Shown here in pieces: positions 31,733 through 40,702 of a DNA stretch of 42,184 nucleotides. Both the position numbers and the translations under genes were made by a program. Below the pieces are notes generated by a model. The model had not been told where the DNA came from and made no database searches. It worked only from the letters and a program-made list of their open reading frames with translations. Position 1 is the first letter of the stretch. Every line of letters begins with the position of its first letter. The DNA comes from Metasolibacillus meyeri (GTDB lineage: Bacteria; Bacillota; Bacilli; Bacillales_A; Planococcaceae): NCBI RefSeq assembly GCF_003049505.1, contig NZ_PYWN01000077.1, forward strand, positions 1-42,184, in the 5' to 3' direction.

Positions 31733-32737
31733 ATGCTTCACTATATTGGCAAACGTTTATTGCACTTAATACCCGTTCTACTTGGAATGACATTCATTGT
31801 ATTTTTAATTATTCGAGCGATTCCTGGTGATCCAGCACAAGTAATTTTGGGGCAACAGGCAACAGCTGAAGCGGTCGCTGCATTGCGCGATAAGCTCGGC
31901 TTAAATAATCCTTGGTACATACAATACTTTGATTATTTAAAAGGTATTTTAACTGGCGATTTAGGCGAATCGTTACGAACGAGACAGGAGATTGTTACAG
32001 AGGTGTGGCCATACTTAGCTGCGACATTTGAACTTGCCATTTTTGCAATGATTATTGCAGTTATTGTCGGAATGAATGCAGGGATTATTTCAGCGTGGTT
32101 TCAAAATTCATGGTTCGATTATATTGCGATGGTAATAGCGCTAATTGGTGTATCTATGCCAATTTTCTGGTTAGGTTTAATGGAACAATGGATTTTTAGT
32201 GTTCAATTAGGGTGGCTACCAACGTCTGGGCGTGAGGAAGTACGTGACCCAGTGGCAGCAATTACGCATTTATACTTATTTGACACTTTGTTACAAGGTC
32301 GTTTTGATCAATTTATTGTAACGATCAAGCATTTAATTTTACCTGGTTTTGCGCTTGCAACAATTCCTACTGCGATTATTGCAAGGATGACGAGAGCTTC
32401 TATGTTAGAAGTAATGCGCTCTGATTTTGTACGCACTGCACGTGCAAAAGGGCAAAAGATGTTTGTAGTTATTTATAAACATGCATTAAAAAATGCGTTA
32501 ATCCCAGTGTTAACAATTGTCGGTCTACAAACAGGGATGCTGTTAGGTGGAGCAATTTTGACAGAAACAATTTTTAGTTGGCCAGGTATTGGACGCTATA
32601 TTTACGAAGCAATTGGCTATCGTGATTATCCTGTAATCCAGTCAGGCATTTTAATCGTGGCCTTCTTATTTATTATGATTAATTTAATCGTTGATATTTT
32701 GTATACAGTGATTGATTCAAGGATTAAATACAACTAG
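31733..32737 (+). CDS. oppB: Peptide ABC transporter permease (OppB/DppB type)
   Basis: A 334-residue permease with six membrane helices. The N-terminus is typical (MLHYIGKRLLHLIPVLLGMTFIVFLIIRAIPGDPA), and the coupling EAA loop is RTARAKGQKMFVVIYKHALKNALIP. It ends TVIDSRIKYN, as usual in the family. The ATG at 31733 follows GAGGTGAAGAATC. It pairs with OppC to form the membrane channel. Confidence 0.92.
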   Translation: MLHYIGKRLLHLIPVLLGMTFIVFLIIRAIPGDPAQVILGQQATAEAVAALRDKLGLNNPWYIQYFDYLKGILTGDLGESLRTRQEIVTEVWPYLAATFELAIFAMIIAVIVGMNAGIISAWFQNSWFDYIAMVIALIGVSMPIFWLGLMEQWIFSVQLGWLPTSGREEVRDPVAAITHLYLFDTLLQGRFDQFIVTIKHLILPGFALATIPTAIIARMTRASMLEVMRSDFVRTARAKGQKMFVVIYKHALKNALIPVLTIVGLQTGMLLGGAILTETIFSWPGIGRYIYEAIGYRDYPVIQSGILIVAFLFIMINLIVDILYTVIDSRIKYN

Positions 32738-32751
32738 GAGGAGGGGAGAAT

Positions 32752-33645
32752 ATGTCTGAAATTGCATCAAAAACGAATATTAACATGGTACAACAAGACC
32801 AAGTTGTTGGTCCTTGGAAAGAGGCCTGGCGCAGCTTCCGCAAAAATAAATCCGCGCTAATTGGAACAGCTATTGTCATATTTTTCATCCTTCTAGCAGT
32901 GATAGGTCCATGGATTGCACCACAAGGCATTAATGATCAAAATTTATCACAGCGCTTATTGCCACCATCTAAGGAATTTTGGTTTGGCACAGACGATTTA
33001 GGAAGAGATATTTTCTCGCGTATTTTACATGGTGCGCGCATTTCTTTAACGGTAGGTTTCTCGGCAGTCATTATCTCGGCAACAGTAGGTAGTTTTTTGG
33101 GGATTATTGCAGGCTATTATGGAAAATGGATTGACACGATTATTTCGCGTATTTTTGATATTATGCTAGCATTTCCAAGCATTTTATTGGCAATTGCGGT
33201 TGTATCGATTTTAGGTCCATCTTTACGTAACGCTTTAATTGCTATTGCCATTATTAATATACCGAGCTTTGGTCGTCTCATTCGCTCACGTGTATTATCA
33301 ATCAAGGAAGAGGAGTATATCCATGCAGCGAAAGCGATAGGTATGAAAAACTCGCGTATTTTATGGCGGCATATTTTACCGAATTCGATGACACCTGTTA
33401 TTGTTCAAGGAACATTAGCTATTGCGACGGCGATTATCGAGGCGGCTGCATTAGGATTTTTAGGTCTAGGCGCTGAAGCACCACAGCCTGAATGGGGAAA
33501 AATGCTTGCAGATGCCCGTATTTTCTTATTGAATGCACCATGGGCAATGATTTTCCCAGGTCTTTCGATTATGCTGACAGTTGTTGGCTTTAATTTAATG
33601 GGCGATGGCTTGCGAGATGCACTTGATCCGAAAATGAAGAGCTAA
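32752..33645 (+). CDS. oppC: Peptide ABC transporter permease (OppC/DppC type)
   Basis: A 297-residue permease. The cytosolic N-terminus contains WRSFRKNKSALIGT (OppC_N domain), followed by FGTDDLGRDIFSRILHGARISL and the EAA loop IHAAKAIGMKNSRILWRHILPNSMTP. Six helices. It is the last gene of oppDFABC, 14 bp after oppB, with AGGAGGAGGGG as ribosome site. Confidence 0.92.
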   Translation: MSEIASKTNINMVQQDQVVGPWKEAWRSFRKNKSALIGTAIVIFFILLAVIGPWIAPQGINDQNLSQRLLPPSKEFWFGTDDLGRDIFSRILHGARISLTVGFSAVIISATVGSFLGIIAGYYGKWIDTIISRIFDIMLAFPSILLAIAVVSILGPSLRNALIAIAIINIPSFGRLIRSRVLSIKEEEYIHAAKAIGMKNSRILWRHILPNSMTPVIVQGTLAIATAIIEAAALGFLGLGAEAPQPEWGKMLADARIFLLNAPWAMIFPGLSIMLTVVGFNLMGDGLRDALDPKMKS

Positions 33646-33683
33646 CTTCAAGAAGAGTATAAATAATGTGCGTAAAAGAAAAT

Positions 33684-33720
33684 AGGAGGACGGAAAAGAT
33701 AATCCCTTTTCCGTCCTCCT
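33684..33720. terminator. Bidirectional terminator between opp and the FUSC gene
   Basis: AGGAGGACGGAAAAG / CTTTTCCGTCCTCCT, a perfect 15-bp stem with a 7-nt loop between convergent genes. Confidence 0.85.
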
Positions 33721-33725
33721 TCTTA

Positions 33726-34817
33726 CTAATAAAATTCTGTCTCTAAATCCATATTTGCTTCTTCGCCATGGTAGCTTCGATAAGATATGATCAATTTATC
33801 TAAATGCTCCAAGTTTTCCTCGTAATCTAAAATACGCGATAAAATATAAAGGAGATGGTAGCTTGAAAACTCCTCTTCACTCTCCGATTCCTTTGCGATT
33901 GTAATTTGCTCAATAAATAAATCCATCACTTCAGTGCGCTGTAAATGTTCCTCATGTCGTACCCATGTTGAATGGTCTGCACGTAATTTCCCAGTAAATT
34001 TTAATAACAGTTGTTCGTGATAAGTTAATAATAAATCAACACGCTCTTGAATTAATATTAAAATGGGTTCAGGTAAATTGGATAATTCATTTTCATGTTT
34101 ATGCAGGCGTTGTAATAGCTCCAAGCTTTTTTTAGATGTTGTAATCATTTGGCGATAAACAACGAGCTTTCTTGCCTTTACATATTTTTGATTTTTTAAA
34201 TATCTGCGCTCTTCTTTATAAAGGTCGTATAGTACATCGATTTGAGCTAGACGCGATTTTAATTTCGTTAAAGCGGTTTTTGTCGATGTATGCTCGCTTG
34301 CTTGGCGAACAGCGAGACGAGTCCAACGAATAATATCATCCTGCATGGAATTGATGCTTGTAAATAACTTAATTTCATAGCGCGGAGGTAAAAATACAAA
34401 GTTAACAACGAATGATGCAAAAACCCCAACCATCACTGTAGTAAACCGAATAAGTGCAAAAGTTAAAAAATCGTCTCCTTGAAACTCCATAATTGCTACA
34501 ACTGTAACAAGGGCAAGCGTCAATGATTTTTCGAGATTTAATTTCATCGTAATCCCAATTACAAGTATTGCTGCGATACCGATAGCAACTAAATGATGGC
34601 CGAAGAGCAGCCCAAATACAACAGCGACAACAGCTCCAATCAAGTTACCCTGTATTTGCTCTAAAATCGTTAAATAAGAGCGATAAATCGACGGCTGAAT
34701 CGCAAAAATTGCTGCAATCCCAGCGAATACGGGGGATGGCAAATTAAATAATTCAGCTAAAAACAGCGCGAAAACGATAGCGACACCAGTTTTTAAAATG
34801 CGAGCACCGAATTTCAT
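33726..34817 (-). CDS. FUSC/aromatic acid exporter family membrane protein
   Basis: A 363-residue protein. Four to six hydrophobic helices lie in the first 150 residues (with IFAIQPSIYRSYLTILEQIQGNLIGA, the conserved ArAE_1/DUF939 segment). A long helical cytosolic domain follows, with MQDDIIRWTRLAVRQ and several coiled stretches. Family members are proposed exporters of aromatic acids or similar compounds. Its place between ygaD and gsaB fits B. subtilis ygaE. The ATG at 34817 follows GAGGGG ten bases upstream. It is the first conserved gene after the accessory insertion. Confidence 0.8.
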   Translation of the reverse strand: MKFGARILKTGVAIVFALFLAELFNLPSPVFAGIAAIFAIQPSIYRSYLTILEQIQGNLIGAVVAVVFGLLFGHHLVAIGIAAILVIGITMKLNLEKSLTLALVTVVAIMEFQGDDFLTFALIRFTTVMVGVFASFVVNFVFLPPRYEIKLFTSINSMQDDIIRWTRLAVRQASEHTSTKTALTKLKSRLAQIDVLYDLYKEERRYLKNQKYVKARKLVVYRQMITTSKKSLELLQRLHKHENELSNLPEPILILIQERVDLLLTYHEQLLLKFTGKLRADHSTWVRHEEHLQRTEVMDLFIEQITIAKESESEEEFSSYHLLYILSRILDYEENLEHLDKLIISYRSYHGEEANMDLETEFY

Positions 34818-34856
34818 ATTGGCAAACCCCTCTTCTCAAAAAGATGAAAAATCTTT

Positions 34857-35070
34857 CTCTATCAATTACACCTCGGCAAAATCCCTGATATCCGCCGGAG
34901 GCTTAACTTAAATCAGCAGGTTTATTTTGTATCGAAAGCGCAGAAAACATTGCGGCTGTCGCTGCGCTTTTGCGCAGAAAACATTGTACCTGCCGCTTTG
35001 CTTTCGGTACATAAAACATTGTACCTGCCGCTACGCTTTCGGTACATAAAACATTACTGAATTAAGTTAA
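34857..35070. repeat. Composite interspersed repeat: 35-bp array nested in a family-1 palindrome
   Basis: This fills most of the 335-bp gap before gsaB. It starts with CTATCAATTAC and TCCGCCGGAGGCTTAA, shared with the element at 12838. The terminal palindrome arms TTAACTTAAATCAG (34903-34916) and CTGAATTAAGTTAA (35057-35070) are kept apart by about 140 bp of 35-bp units (34977 and 35012 are two near-identical copies, with older ones before). The units are inverted relative to those at 14581-14650. No gene is seen. Confidence 0.72.
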
Positions 35071-35152
35071 ATTATCTTTTTGTTTGCAAACTTTTCATAA
35101 CAAGCAGTGTAATATCATCATTAGAAAATATGGGCATCAGCCGCCAGTCTTT

Positions 35153-36439
35153 TTAAAGCTGTGAAAAAGCGTAATCAACTGCCGCAATTGTTTCCGTAAT
35201 ATCCTCTTCTGTATGTTCAGTTGTTAAGAACCATGCCTCGTATTTAGAAGGAGCTAAATTGATACCTTGTGACAGCATAAGCTTGAAGAAGCGTCCAAAA
35301 ATTTCACCATCAGATTTTTCCGCTTGCTCATAATTTACTACCTTTTCATCTGTAAAGTAAATAGTTAATGCACCTTTTAGACGATTTACTGTAATTGTTA
35401 TATTATGCTTCTTTGCTGCCTCTAAAATGCCTTGTTCCAAAATAGCACCGAGGCGATCCATTTCCTCATATATACCTGGCTGTTTTAACACTTCTAAACA
35501 GGCGATACCTGCTTGCATAGAGGCAGGGTTCCCAGCCATCGTACCTGCTTGGTAAGCTGGACCTAATGGGGCAACTGTCTCCATAATCTCCTTTTTACCA
35601 CCATATGCACCGATCGGTAGGCCACCGCCAATGACTTTGCCTAGTGCCACTAAATCAGGCGTTAAACCAAGCATGGTATGTGCCGCTCCGTAATGGAAGC
35701 GGAATGCAGTAATTATTTCATCATGAATTGTTAAAGCGCCATATTGTTTTGCCATTTCATGCACAAGCTCTAAAAATCCAGGTTTTGGTTCAACGATGCC
35801 GAAATTTCCAACGATTGGCTCAATTAAAATACCTGCAATTTGCTCGCCCCAGCGCTCCATGGCATGTTTGAATGCCTCTGGATCATTGAATGGTACTGTA
35901 ATAACCTCTGTCGCTACACTCTCAGGTACACCGGCAGAGTCAGGTGAGCCTAATGTTGCTGGACCAGAACCAGCTGCAACTAATACTTGGTCAAAATGTC
36001 CATGATAGCAACCTGCAAATTTAATCATCTTCGTGCGTCCAGTATAGGCGCGAGCGATACGCACTGTCGTCATGACTGCTTCTGTACCGGAGTTGTTAAA
36101 GCGCACTTTATCCAATGTTGGTATGGCTTCTTTTAGCATTTTAGCAAATGTAACTTCATGTTCCGTTGCTGTACCGAAAAGCACACCTGTTTCAGCTGCA
36201 TGTGCAATGGCCTTTGCGATATATGGGTGTGCATGCCCTGTCACGATTGGACCATATGCTGCTAAATAATCGATGTAGCGGTTGTCATCGATATCGTAAA
36301 AATAAGCACCTTTTCCGTATGCCATTGCGACAGGTGCTCCGCCACCGACCGCTTTATAAGAGCGTGATGGGCTATTTACACCACCGACGATATGTTGTAA
36401 TGCTTCTTCATGCAAAGCTTCTGATTTTGTATATTTCAT
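35153..36439 (-). CDS. gsaB: Glutamate-1-semialdehyde 2,1-aminomutase
   Basis: A 428-residue class III PLP aminotransferase-fold enzyme that converts glutamate-1-semialdehyde to 5-aminolevulinate for haem synthesis. Blocks: [72 protein letters not shown], and the PLP lysine in [17 protein letters not shown]. The ATG at 36439 follows GGAGGAACAAAA. The neighbours (ygaE-like, bcp, perR) match gsaB, the second HemL-type enzyme of B. subtilis, rather than hemL of the hem operon. Confidence 0.93.
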   Translation of the reverse strand: MKYTKSEALHEEALQHIVGGVNSPSRSYKAVGGGAPVAMAYGKGAYFYDIDDNRYIDYLAAYGPIVTGHAHPYIAKAIAHAAETGVLFGTATEHEVTFAKMLKEAIPTLDKVRFNNSGTEAVMTTVRIARAYTGRTKMIKFAGCYHGHFDQVLVAAGSGPATLGSPDSAGVPESVATEVITVPFNDPEAFKHAMERWGEQIAGILIEPIVGNFGIVEPKPGFLELVHEMAKQYGALTIHDEIITAFRFHYGAAHTMLGLTPDLVALGKVIGGGLPIGAYGGKKEIMETVAPLGPAYQAGTMAGNPASMQAGIACLEVLKQPGIYEEMDRLGAILEQGILEAAKKHNITITVNRLKGALTIYFTDEKVVNYEQAEKSDGEIFGRFFKLMLSQGINLAPSKYEAWFLTTEHTEEDITETIAAVDYAFSQL

Positions 36440-36558
36440 TTTTGTTCCTCCAAATAATTTGATTCACCTCTATTGTAGACCGAATTTTCTTTTCGTGCCA
36501 AAGAATTTGAAAGGAGAAGCAGAGTTCGGTACGATAGAGAAAAGAAGGAGTGGTGACA

Positions 36559-37029
36559 GTGACATTATTACATAAAGAAGCACCGAATTTCACACTGGAA
36601 AATGAACATGGTCAGCCTGTGCAACTAAGCGATTTTTTAGGTAAAAATATTGTACTTTATTTTTATCCTAAAGATATGACACCAGGCTGTACAACAGAAG
36701 CGTGTAATTTTCGAGATGCATATGCCGATTTTTCAGAGCTAAATGCAGTTATTTTAGGGGTCAGTACAGATGATGCAAATAGGCATACGAAGTTTATTGA
36801 GAAGCATAACTTACCTTTTTCATTGTTAGTAGATAGCGATCATACTGTAGCGGAAGCATATGATGTCTGGGTGTTGAAAAAAATGTATGGTCGAGAATTT
36901 ATGGGAATTGAGCGTTCGACCTTTTTAATTGATGAAAAAGGAATCGTAGTAAAGGAATGGCGCAAAGTGCGTGTGAAAAATCATATTGAGGACGTTTTAA
37001 CATTTTTACGTGATGGAGGCAAAGAATAA
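36559..37029 (+). CDS. bcp: Thioredoxin-dependent peroxiredoxin (Bcp)
   Basis: A 156-residue peroxiredoxin of the BCP/PrxQ group. FYPKDMTPGCTTEACNFRD holds the peroxidatic Cys and, five residues on, the resolving Cys (C-x4-C). GVSTDDANRHTKF and ERSTFLIDEKG follow. It reduces peroxides with thioredoxin. GTG 36559 is preferred as start because AAGGAG ends eight bases before it; GTGs at 36550 and 36553 overlap or touch the ribosome site. Divergent from gsaB and upstream of perR, as ygaF is in B. subtilis. Confidence 0.92.
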   Translation: MTLLHKEAPNFTLENEHGQPVQLSDFLGKNIVLYFYPKDMTPGCTTEACNFRDAYADFSELNAVILGVSTDDANRHTKFIEKHNLPFSLLVDSDHTVAEAYDVWVLKKMYGREFMGIERSTFLIDEKGIVVKEWRKVRVKNHIEDVLTFLRDGGKE

Positions 37030-37973
37030 TGCAAATATATTTTACGTTCGAACCGAGAGAGGATTTGCGAAAGCCTTTAATAGCTGAGTTTCCAGAAGTG
37101 AATTTTGTTTTTGATGCGAAGCTACGTGAAGAACAATTGGCGAAAGCAGATATTGTCTTTACATACGGTGAAGATTTAACAGCAGAAAATATCGCACTCG
37201 CTAATAATTTGCAATGGATTTTTGTTGCGTCAGCGGGGGTAGAAAAAATACCTGCAAAAGCGATTGCTGAGCGAGGAATTTTCGTTTCAAATGTACGTGG
37301 CATTCATAAAAAGCCAATGGCGGAATCGGTGCTAGCACATATTTTAGCATTGAAGCGAGGATTGCCTTTTATTTATGAACAGCAAAAAAAGGGTGAGTGG
37401 AATAAAAAGACGAGCCTTTCAGAATTAAATGGCTCCACTGCCTTAGTTATTGGTCCAGGAGCAATTGGAGCAGAAATTGGCCGTATTTTACAAGTATTTG
37501 GTGTTTATACAATTGGTTGTAATCGTAGCGGACAGTCGGTAGAATCAATGGATGAGACACATATGATTGCGGATTTACACAAACATTTGCCGAAAGCAGA
37601 TATTGTTATTTCAATGCTACCAAGCACAGATGAAACAAAATATTTACTAACGTATGAGCATTTCGAATCGATGAAAGATACAGCGATTTTCATGAATTTT
37701 GGACGAGGTAATGTAGTAAAAGAGACTGAGCTAGTACGCGCTCTTCAAAATAAGCTAATTGGACATGCTGTTTTAGATGTCTTTGAGGTAGAACCATTAC
37801 CAAATGCAAGTGAGCTATGGAAGCTAGACAATGTAACGATTTCGCCACATTTTTCTAGCCATTCATCTCGTTATGTTGAACGCGCGCTTGAAATTTTTAA
37901 ACCGAATTTAAAAAAATGGGTAGCTGGTGAGCGTAATTTAGAAAATAAAATAGATTTATTACGTGGCTATTAG
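37029..37973 (+). CDS. D-2-hydroxyacid dehydrogenase family protein
   Basis: A 314-residue NAD(P)-dependent 2-hydroxyacid dehydrogenase. The nucleotide-binding motif is VIGPGAIGAEIGRIL (near 140), followed by ISMLPSTDETKYLL and MNFGRGNVVKETELVRAL with its Arg. DVFEVEPLP carries the Glu, and ISPHFSSHS the catalytic His. The catalytic-domain strand EDLTAENIALANNLQWIFVASAGVE is typical. The substrate is not readable. Its ATG overlaps the bcp stop as TAATG, so the two are translationally coupled. Confidence 0.88.
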   Translation: MQIYFTFEPREDLRKPLIAEFPEVNFVFDAKLREEQLAKADIVFTYGEDLTAENIALANNLQWIFVASAGVEKIPAKAIAERGIFVSNVRGIHKKPMAESVLAHILALKRGLPFIYEQQKKGEWNKKTSLSELNGSTALVIGPGAIGAEIGRILQVFGVYTIGCNRSGQSVESMDETHMIADLHKHLPKADIVISMLPSTDETKYLLTYEHFESMKDTAIFMNFGRGNVVKETELVRALQNKLIGHAVLDVFEVEPLPNASELWKLDNVTISPHFSSHSSRYVERALEIFKPNLKKWVAGERNLENKIDLLRGY

Positions 37974-38114
37974 TGCTAATTGAGAATAGATAAATATTAA
38001 ATGAGAAATTTCAATATACATTGTACAAATATTTGAAATTATCTCTATATTAGCTAGTAGCTATAGATGCATGCTTCTGCGGTAGTCGCACAATCATGCG
38101 ACTATCTTTGGTGC

Positions 38115-38152
38115 AAGGGCGTGTGTGAAAAGAATTTTTCATACACGTCCTT
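38115..38152 (+). terminator. Terminator before the perR promoter
   Basis: AAGGGCGTGTGTGAAAA / TTTTCATACACGTCCTT, a 17-bp stem with two G-U pairs and a 4-nt loop. It ends the bcp-dehydrogenase unit. A smaller hairpin (GGTAGTCGCA / TGCGACTATC) precedes it at about 38080-38107. Confidence 0.65.
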
Positions 38153-38153
38153 G

Positions 38154-38183
38154 TTGACAGAATACGGTTGAATTCGTTACACT
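38154..38183 (+). promoter_or_regulatory. perR promoter
   Basis: TTGACA (38154-38159), 18 bp, TACACT (38178-38183). It sits directly before a Per box. Confidence 0.75.
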
Positions 38184-38185
38184 AT

Positions 38186-38200
38186 TTATAACAATTATAA
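38186..38200. promoter_or_regulatory. Per box (PerR operator)
   Basis: TTATAACAATTATAA matches the Per-box consensus TTATAATNATTATAA at all but one defined position. It lies three bases after the -10, in place for autorepression of perR. Confidence 0.8.
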
Positions 38201-38234
38201 ATTAATAATTATGTATGAAAAGAGGTGCATGGCG

Positions 38235-38681
38235 ATGTCTAAAATGCATTTAAACACTGCGCTAGACACGTTAAAGGCTACTGGTGTAAGGATTACTCCA
38301 CAACGTCATGCGATTTTAGAGTATTTAATTCAGTCAATGAATCACCCGACCGCAGATGATATATATAAAGCGCTTGAAGATAGGTTTCCAAATATGAGTG
38401 TCGCAACAGTTTATAATAATTTGCGCGTATTTCGTGAAGTAGGTCTCGTAAAGGAGCTTACTTATGGGGACGCAGCAAGTCGATTCGACTTTGCAACAGG
38501 CGATCACTACCATATGATTTGTGAAACTTGTGGTAAAATTGTGGATTTCCATTACCCAGGCTTAAACGAAGTAGAGCATTTTGCTTCACATGTGACAGGA
38601 TTTAAAGTCAATTCACATCGTTTAGAGGTGTATGGCACTTGTCCAAGCTGTATGCAAGACCAAGGAAAAAAAGCTTTATAG
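38235..38681 (+). CDS. perR: Peroxide-responsive repressor PerR (Fur family)
   Basis: A 148-residue Fur-family repressor nearly identical in pattern to B. subtilis PerR. The DNA-binding domain is [15 protein letters not shown] through [25 protein letters not shown]. The regulatory Fe/Mn ligands are in the HPTADD and [10 protein letters not shown] segments. The structural zinc cysteines are in two pairs, CETCGK and CPSC. Metal-catalysed His oxidation by peroxide releases it from DNA. ATG 38235 is preferred (AGAGGTG seven bases upstream) over 38211 and 38229. Regulated by its own product (Per box at 38186). Confidence 0.95.
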   Translation: MSKMHLNTALDTLKATGVRITPQRHAILEYLIQSMNHPTADDIYKALEDRFPNMSVATVYNNLRVFREVGLVKELTYGDAASRFDFATGDHYHMICETCGKIVDFHYPGLNEVEHFASHVTGFKVNSHRLEVYGTCPSCMQDQGKKAL

Positions 38682-38684
38682 AAA

Positions 38685-38717
38685 AGACTGTCCCAATGAA
38701 TTTTGGGACTTTTTTTA
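38685..38717 (+). terminator. Terminator after perR
   Basis: GTCCCAA / TTGGGAC with a short loop (AGACTGTCCCAA ... TTTTGGGACTTTTTTT), ending in seven T. Confidence 0.85.
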
Positions 38718-38751
38718 TTGATTCAATAAAAAATTAAATTTTCTAAAAATA

Positions 38752-38780
38752 TTGACAAATGTATTTGTGTCATATACTAT
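38752..38780 (+). promoter_or_regulatory. Promoter of the leuA T-box leader
   Basis: TTGACA (38752-38757) with either TATACT at 15 bp (38773-38778) or TACTAT at 17 bp (38775-38780). It precedes the T-box by about 40 bp. Confidence 0.65.
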
Positions 38781-38818
38781 GCTACTTAACAATAAATTTT
38801 AAGCATTGAGTGGAAATA

Positions 38819-39056
38819 GTAAAAATGCCCGTGTACTTGAAGAGAGCTGATGGTTGGTGGAAATCAGCAGACACACATTTTGAACTCGTCCATGAGCTAT
38901 TCCCTGAACTTGTAGTAAGGGCAATCGGATTCCTCCGTTAGCAGGATAGGCAGTTTTAGCTGCTGATAAGATGGGCTTTTCCGTAATGGAGAAGTCAATT
39001 AGAGTGGTACCGCGAGTATAAACTCGTCTCTATTTATTAGAGACGGGTTTTTTATT
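38819..39056 (+). ncRNA. T-box riboswitch, leucine-type specifier
   Basis: A classic T-box leader: the Stem I element AGAGAGCTGATGGTTGGTGG near 38851, GAACTCGTCCATGAGCT giving specifier CTC (Leu) at 38885-38887, and the T-box AGAGTGGTACCGCG at 39001-39014. The terminator AACTCGTCTCT / AGAGACGGGTT with a T run (39020-39056) follows. In the T-box bulge TGGT, the T pairs with discriminator A73, as in tRNA-Leu. Uncharged tRNA-Leu should allow read-through into leuA. The specifier is assigned by position, without folding software. Confidence 0.88.
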
Positions 39057-39083
39057 TTTTTAATAAAAAAGGAGTGTTGGAAA

Positions 39084-40655
39084 ATGAGCAGAAAAATTTG
39101 GGTGTTTGATACGACATTACGTGACGGGGAACAAGTGCCGGGAGCTAAGTTAAATTTATTTGAAAAAGTAGAGATTGCACAGCAGCTTAAAAAACTAGGT
39201 GTTGATATTATTGAAGCTGGTTTTCCGGCATCTTCTCAAGGTGACTTTGATGCCGTAAAAGCGGTTGCTGAAAGGGTAGGGAATACAAGTGATATTATGA
39301 TTACGGCATTAGCGCGCGCGGTGAAAGCAGATATTGATTCAGTCTATAACGCAGTAAAATATGCGGAAAATCCGATGATTCATATGGTGTTAGGTACATC
39401 AGATATACATGTAGAAAAAAAATTCAGCAAATCAAAAGATCAAATTTTACAAATTGGTGTGGATGCCGTCAAATATGCAAAAACTTTGTTACCACAAGTA
39501 CAATATTCAACAGAAGACGCTTCGCGATCGGATTTTGAATATTTATGGAACACAATTGAAGCAGTTATGAAGGCTGGGGCAACGATGATTAACGTACCCG
39601 ATACAGTAGGTTATGCGGAGCCTGAGCAATGGGGAGAAATGATTGGTAAACTTGCATATCGCATGAAAAATACAGATGATTCTGTACTGCTATCTGTACA
39701 CTGTCATAATGATTTAGGTATGGCGACAGCAAATACTTTAGCAGCAATTAAAAATGGAGCCGATAAAGTGGAGTGTACAATCAACGGCATTGGTGAGCGA
39801 GCGGGTAATGCAGCATTAGAAGAAGTTGTTATGGCAATTAAAACACGTGGAGATATATATAACGTACACACCAATATTAATACGAAGGAAATTATGAATA
39901 CATCTCGTCTTGTATCGAGCTTTATGGGATTGGATGTGCAAGTGAATAAGGCAATTACAGGGGACAATGCTTTTGCTCATTCATCAGGTATTCACCAAGA
40001 TGGTTTATTAAAATCGCGTGATGCTTACGAAATTGTTCACCCAGAGGATGTAGGGCTAGAGGACATGGAATTAGTGTTAACTGCTCGCTCTGGTCGACAT
40101 GCAGTGAAAAATGCGCTTGAAAAACTAGGGTTTACGAACCTTTCAGCAGATGAATTTGAAGGCATTTTCGAAGGGTTTTTAAAGCTAGCAGATGCGAAAA
40201 AGGAAGTATATGACCATGATTTATATGTCATTGTTGAAGATTATTATGAAAAGCATAATGCAAATCATGCGAATGCAACACATTATAGTGAGCAATTTTT
40301 CAGCTTTGATGATTTGCAAGTCGTCAGCAATGCAAGCTTCCCATCAGCAAGTGTAAAGGTGCATAAAGGTGAGGCAGTGTTTAAATCGAGTGCGGTTGGC
40401 TCAGGTCCAATTGATGCGCTTTACTCTGCCATTGCAAGCATTACTAATATCGATGTGAAGCTTATTGAGTACAATATTAATAGCGTATCACGTGGTCAAG
40501 AAGCGTTAGGGAAAGTAAAGATTACAGTAGAGCATGCAGGGGAAAAATTCATTGCGAAGGCTGCTGATACAGATATTTTAAAAGCAAGTGCACTCGCTTA
40601 TATTAATGCAATCAACAGCATTATCGTCTCAAAATTTATACCTGTAGCAAATTAA
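39084..40655 (+). CDS. leuA: 2-isopropylmalate synthase
   Basis: A 523-residue enzyme for the first step of leucine synthesis (acetyl-CoA plus 2-oxoisovalerate). The TIM barrel starts with WVFDTTLRDGEQVPGAKL; the metal-binding HCHNDLGMATANTLAAI and the linker HSSGIHQDGLLK follow. The C-terminal regulatory LeuA_dimer domain (about 400-510, leucine feedback) contains SAVGSGPIDALYSAI. Length and the leucine T-box favour LeuA over citramalate synthase. The ATG at 39084 follows AAGGAGTGTTGGAAA. No leuBCD follows: ygzB on the other strand comes next, so it is monocistronic. Confidence 0.92.
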   Translation: MSRKIWVFDTTLRDGEQVPGAKLNLFEKVEIAQQLKKLGVDIIEAGFPASSQGDFDAVKAVAERVGNTSDIMITALARAVKADIDSVYNAVKYAENPMIHMVLGTSDIHVEKKFSKSKDQILQIGVDAVKYAKTLLPQVQYSTEDASRSDFEYLWNTIEAVMKAGATMINVPDTVGYAEPEQWGEMIGKLAYRMKNTDDSVLLSVHCHNDLGMATANTLAAIKNGADKVECTINGIGERAGNAALEEVVMAIKTRGDIYNVHTNINTKEIMNTSRLVSSFMGLDVQVNKAITGDNAFAHSSGIHQDGLLKSRDAYEIVHPEDVGLEDMELVLTARSGRHAVKNALEKLGFTNLSADEFEGIFEGFLKLADAKKEVYDHDLYVIVEDYYEKHNANHANATHYSEQFFSFDDLQVVSNASFPSASVKVHKGEAVFKSSAVGSGPIDALYSAIASITNIDVKLIEYNINSVSRGQEALGKVKITVEHAGEKFIAKAADTDILKASALAYINAINSIIVSKFIPVAN

Positions 40656-40664
40656 TCTATCATT

Positions 40665-40698
40665 AAAAAGCCAGCGGGAATTTTTCTCACTGGCTTTT
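40665..40698. terminator. Bidirectional terminator between leuA and ygzB
   Basis: AAAAGCCAG / CTGGCTTTT, a stem that continues with mismatches, and A-rich and T-rich flanks on both sides. It serves both convergent genes. Confidence 0.85.
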
Positions 40699-40702
40699 AG
40701 TT

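Noticed and set aside
34920..35056. 35-bp repeats considered as a CRISPR array
   Set aside because: The units abut with no unique spacers, are imperfect, and no cas genes are present; the same unit recurs singly elsewhere.
39084..40655. Citramalate synthase instead of 2-isopropylmalate synthase
   Set aside because: The leucine-type T-box and the overall length favour LeuA; the distinction is not absolute without phylogeny.
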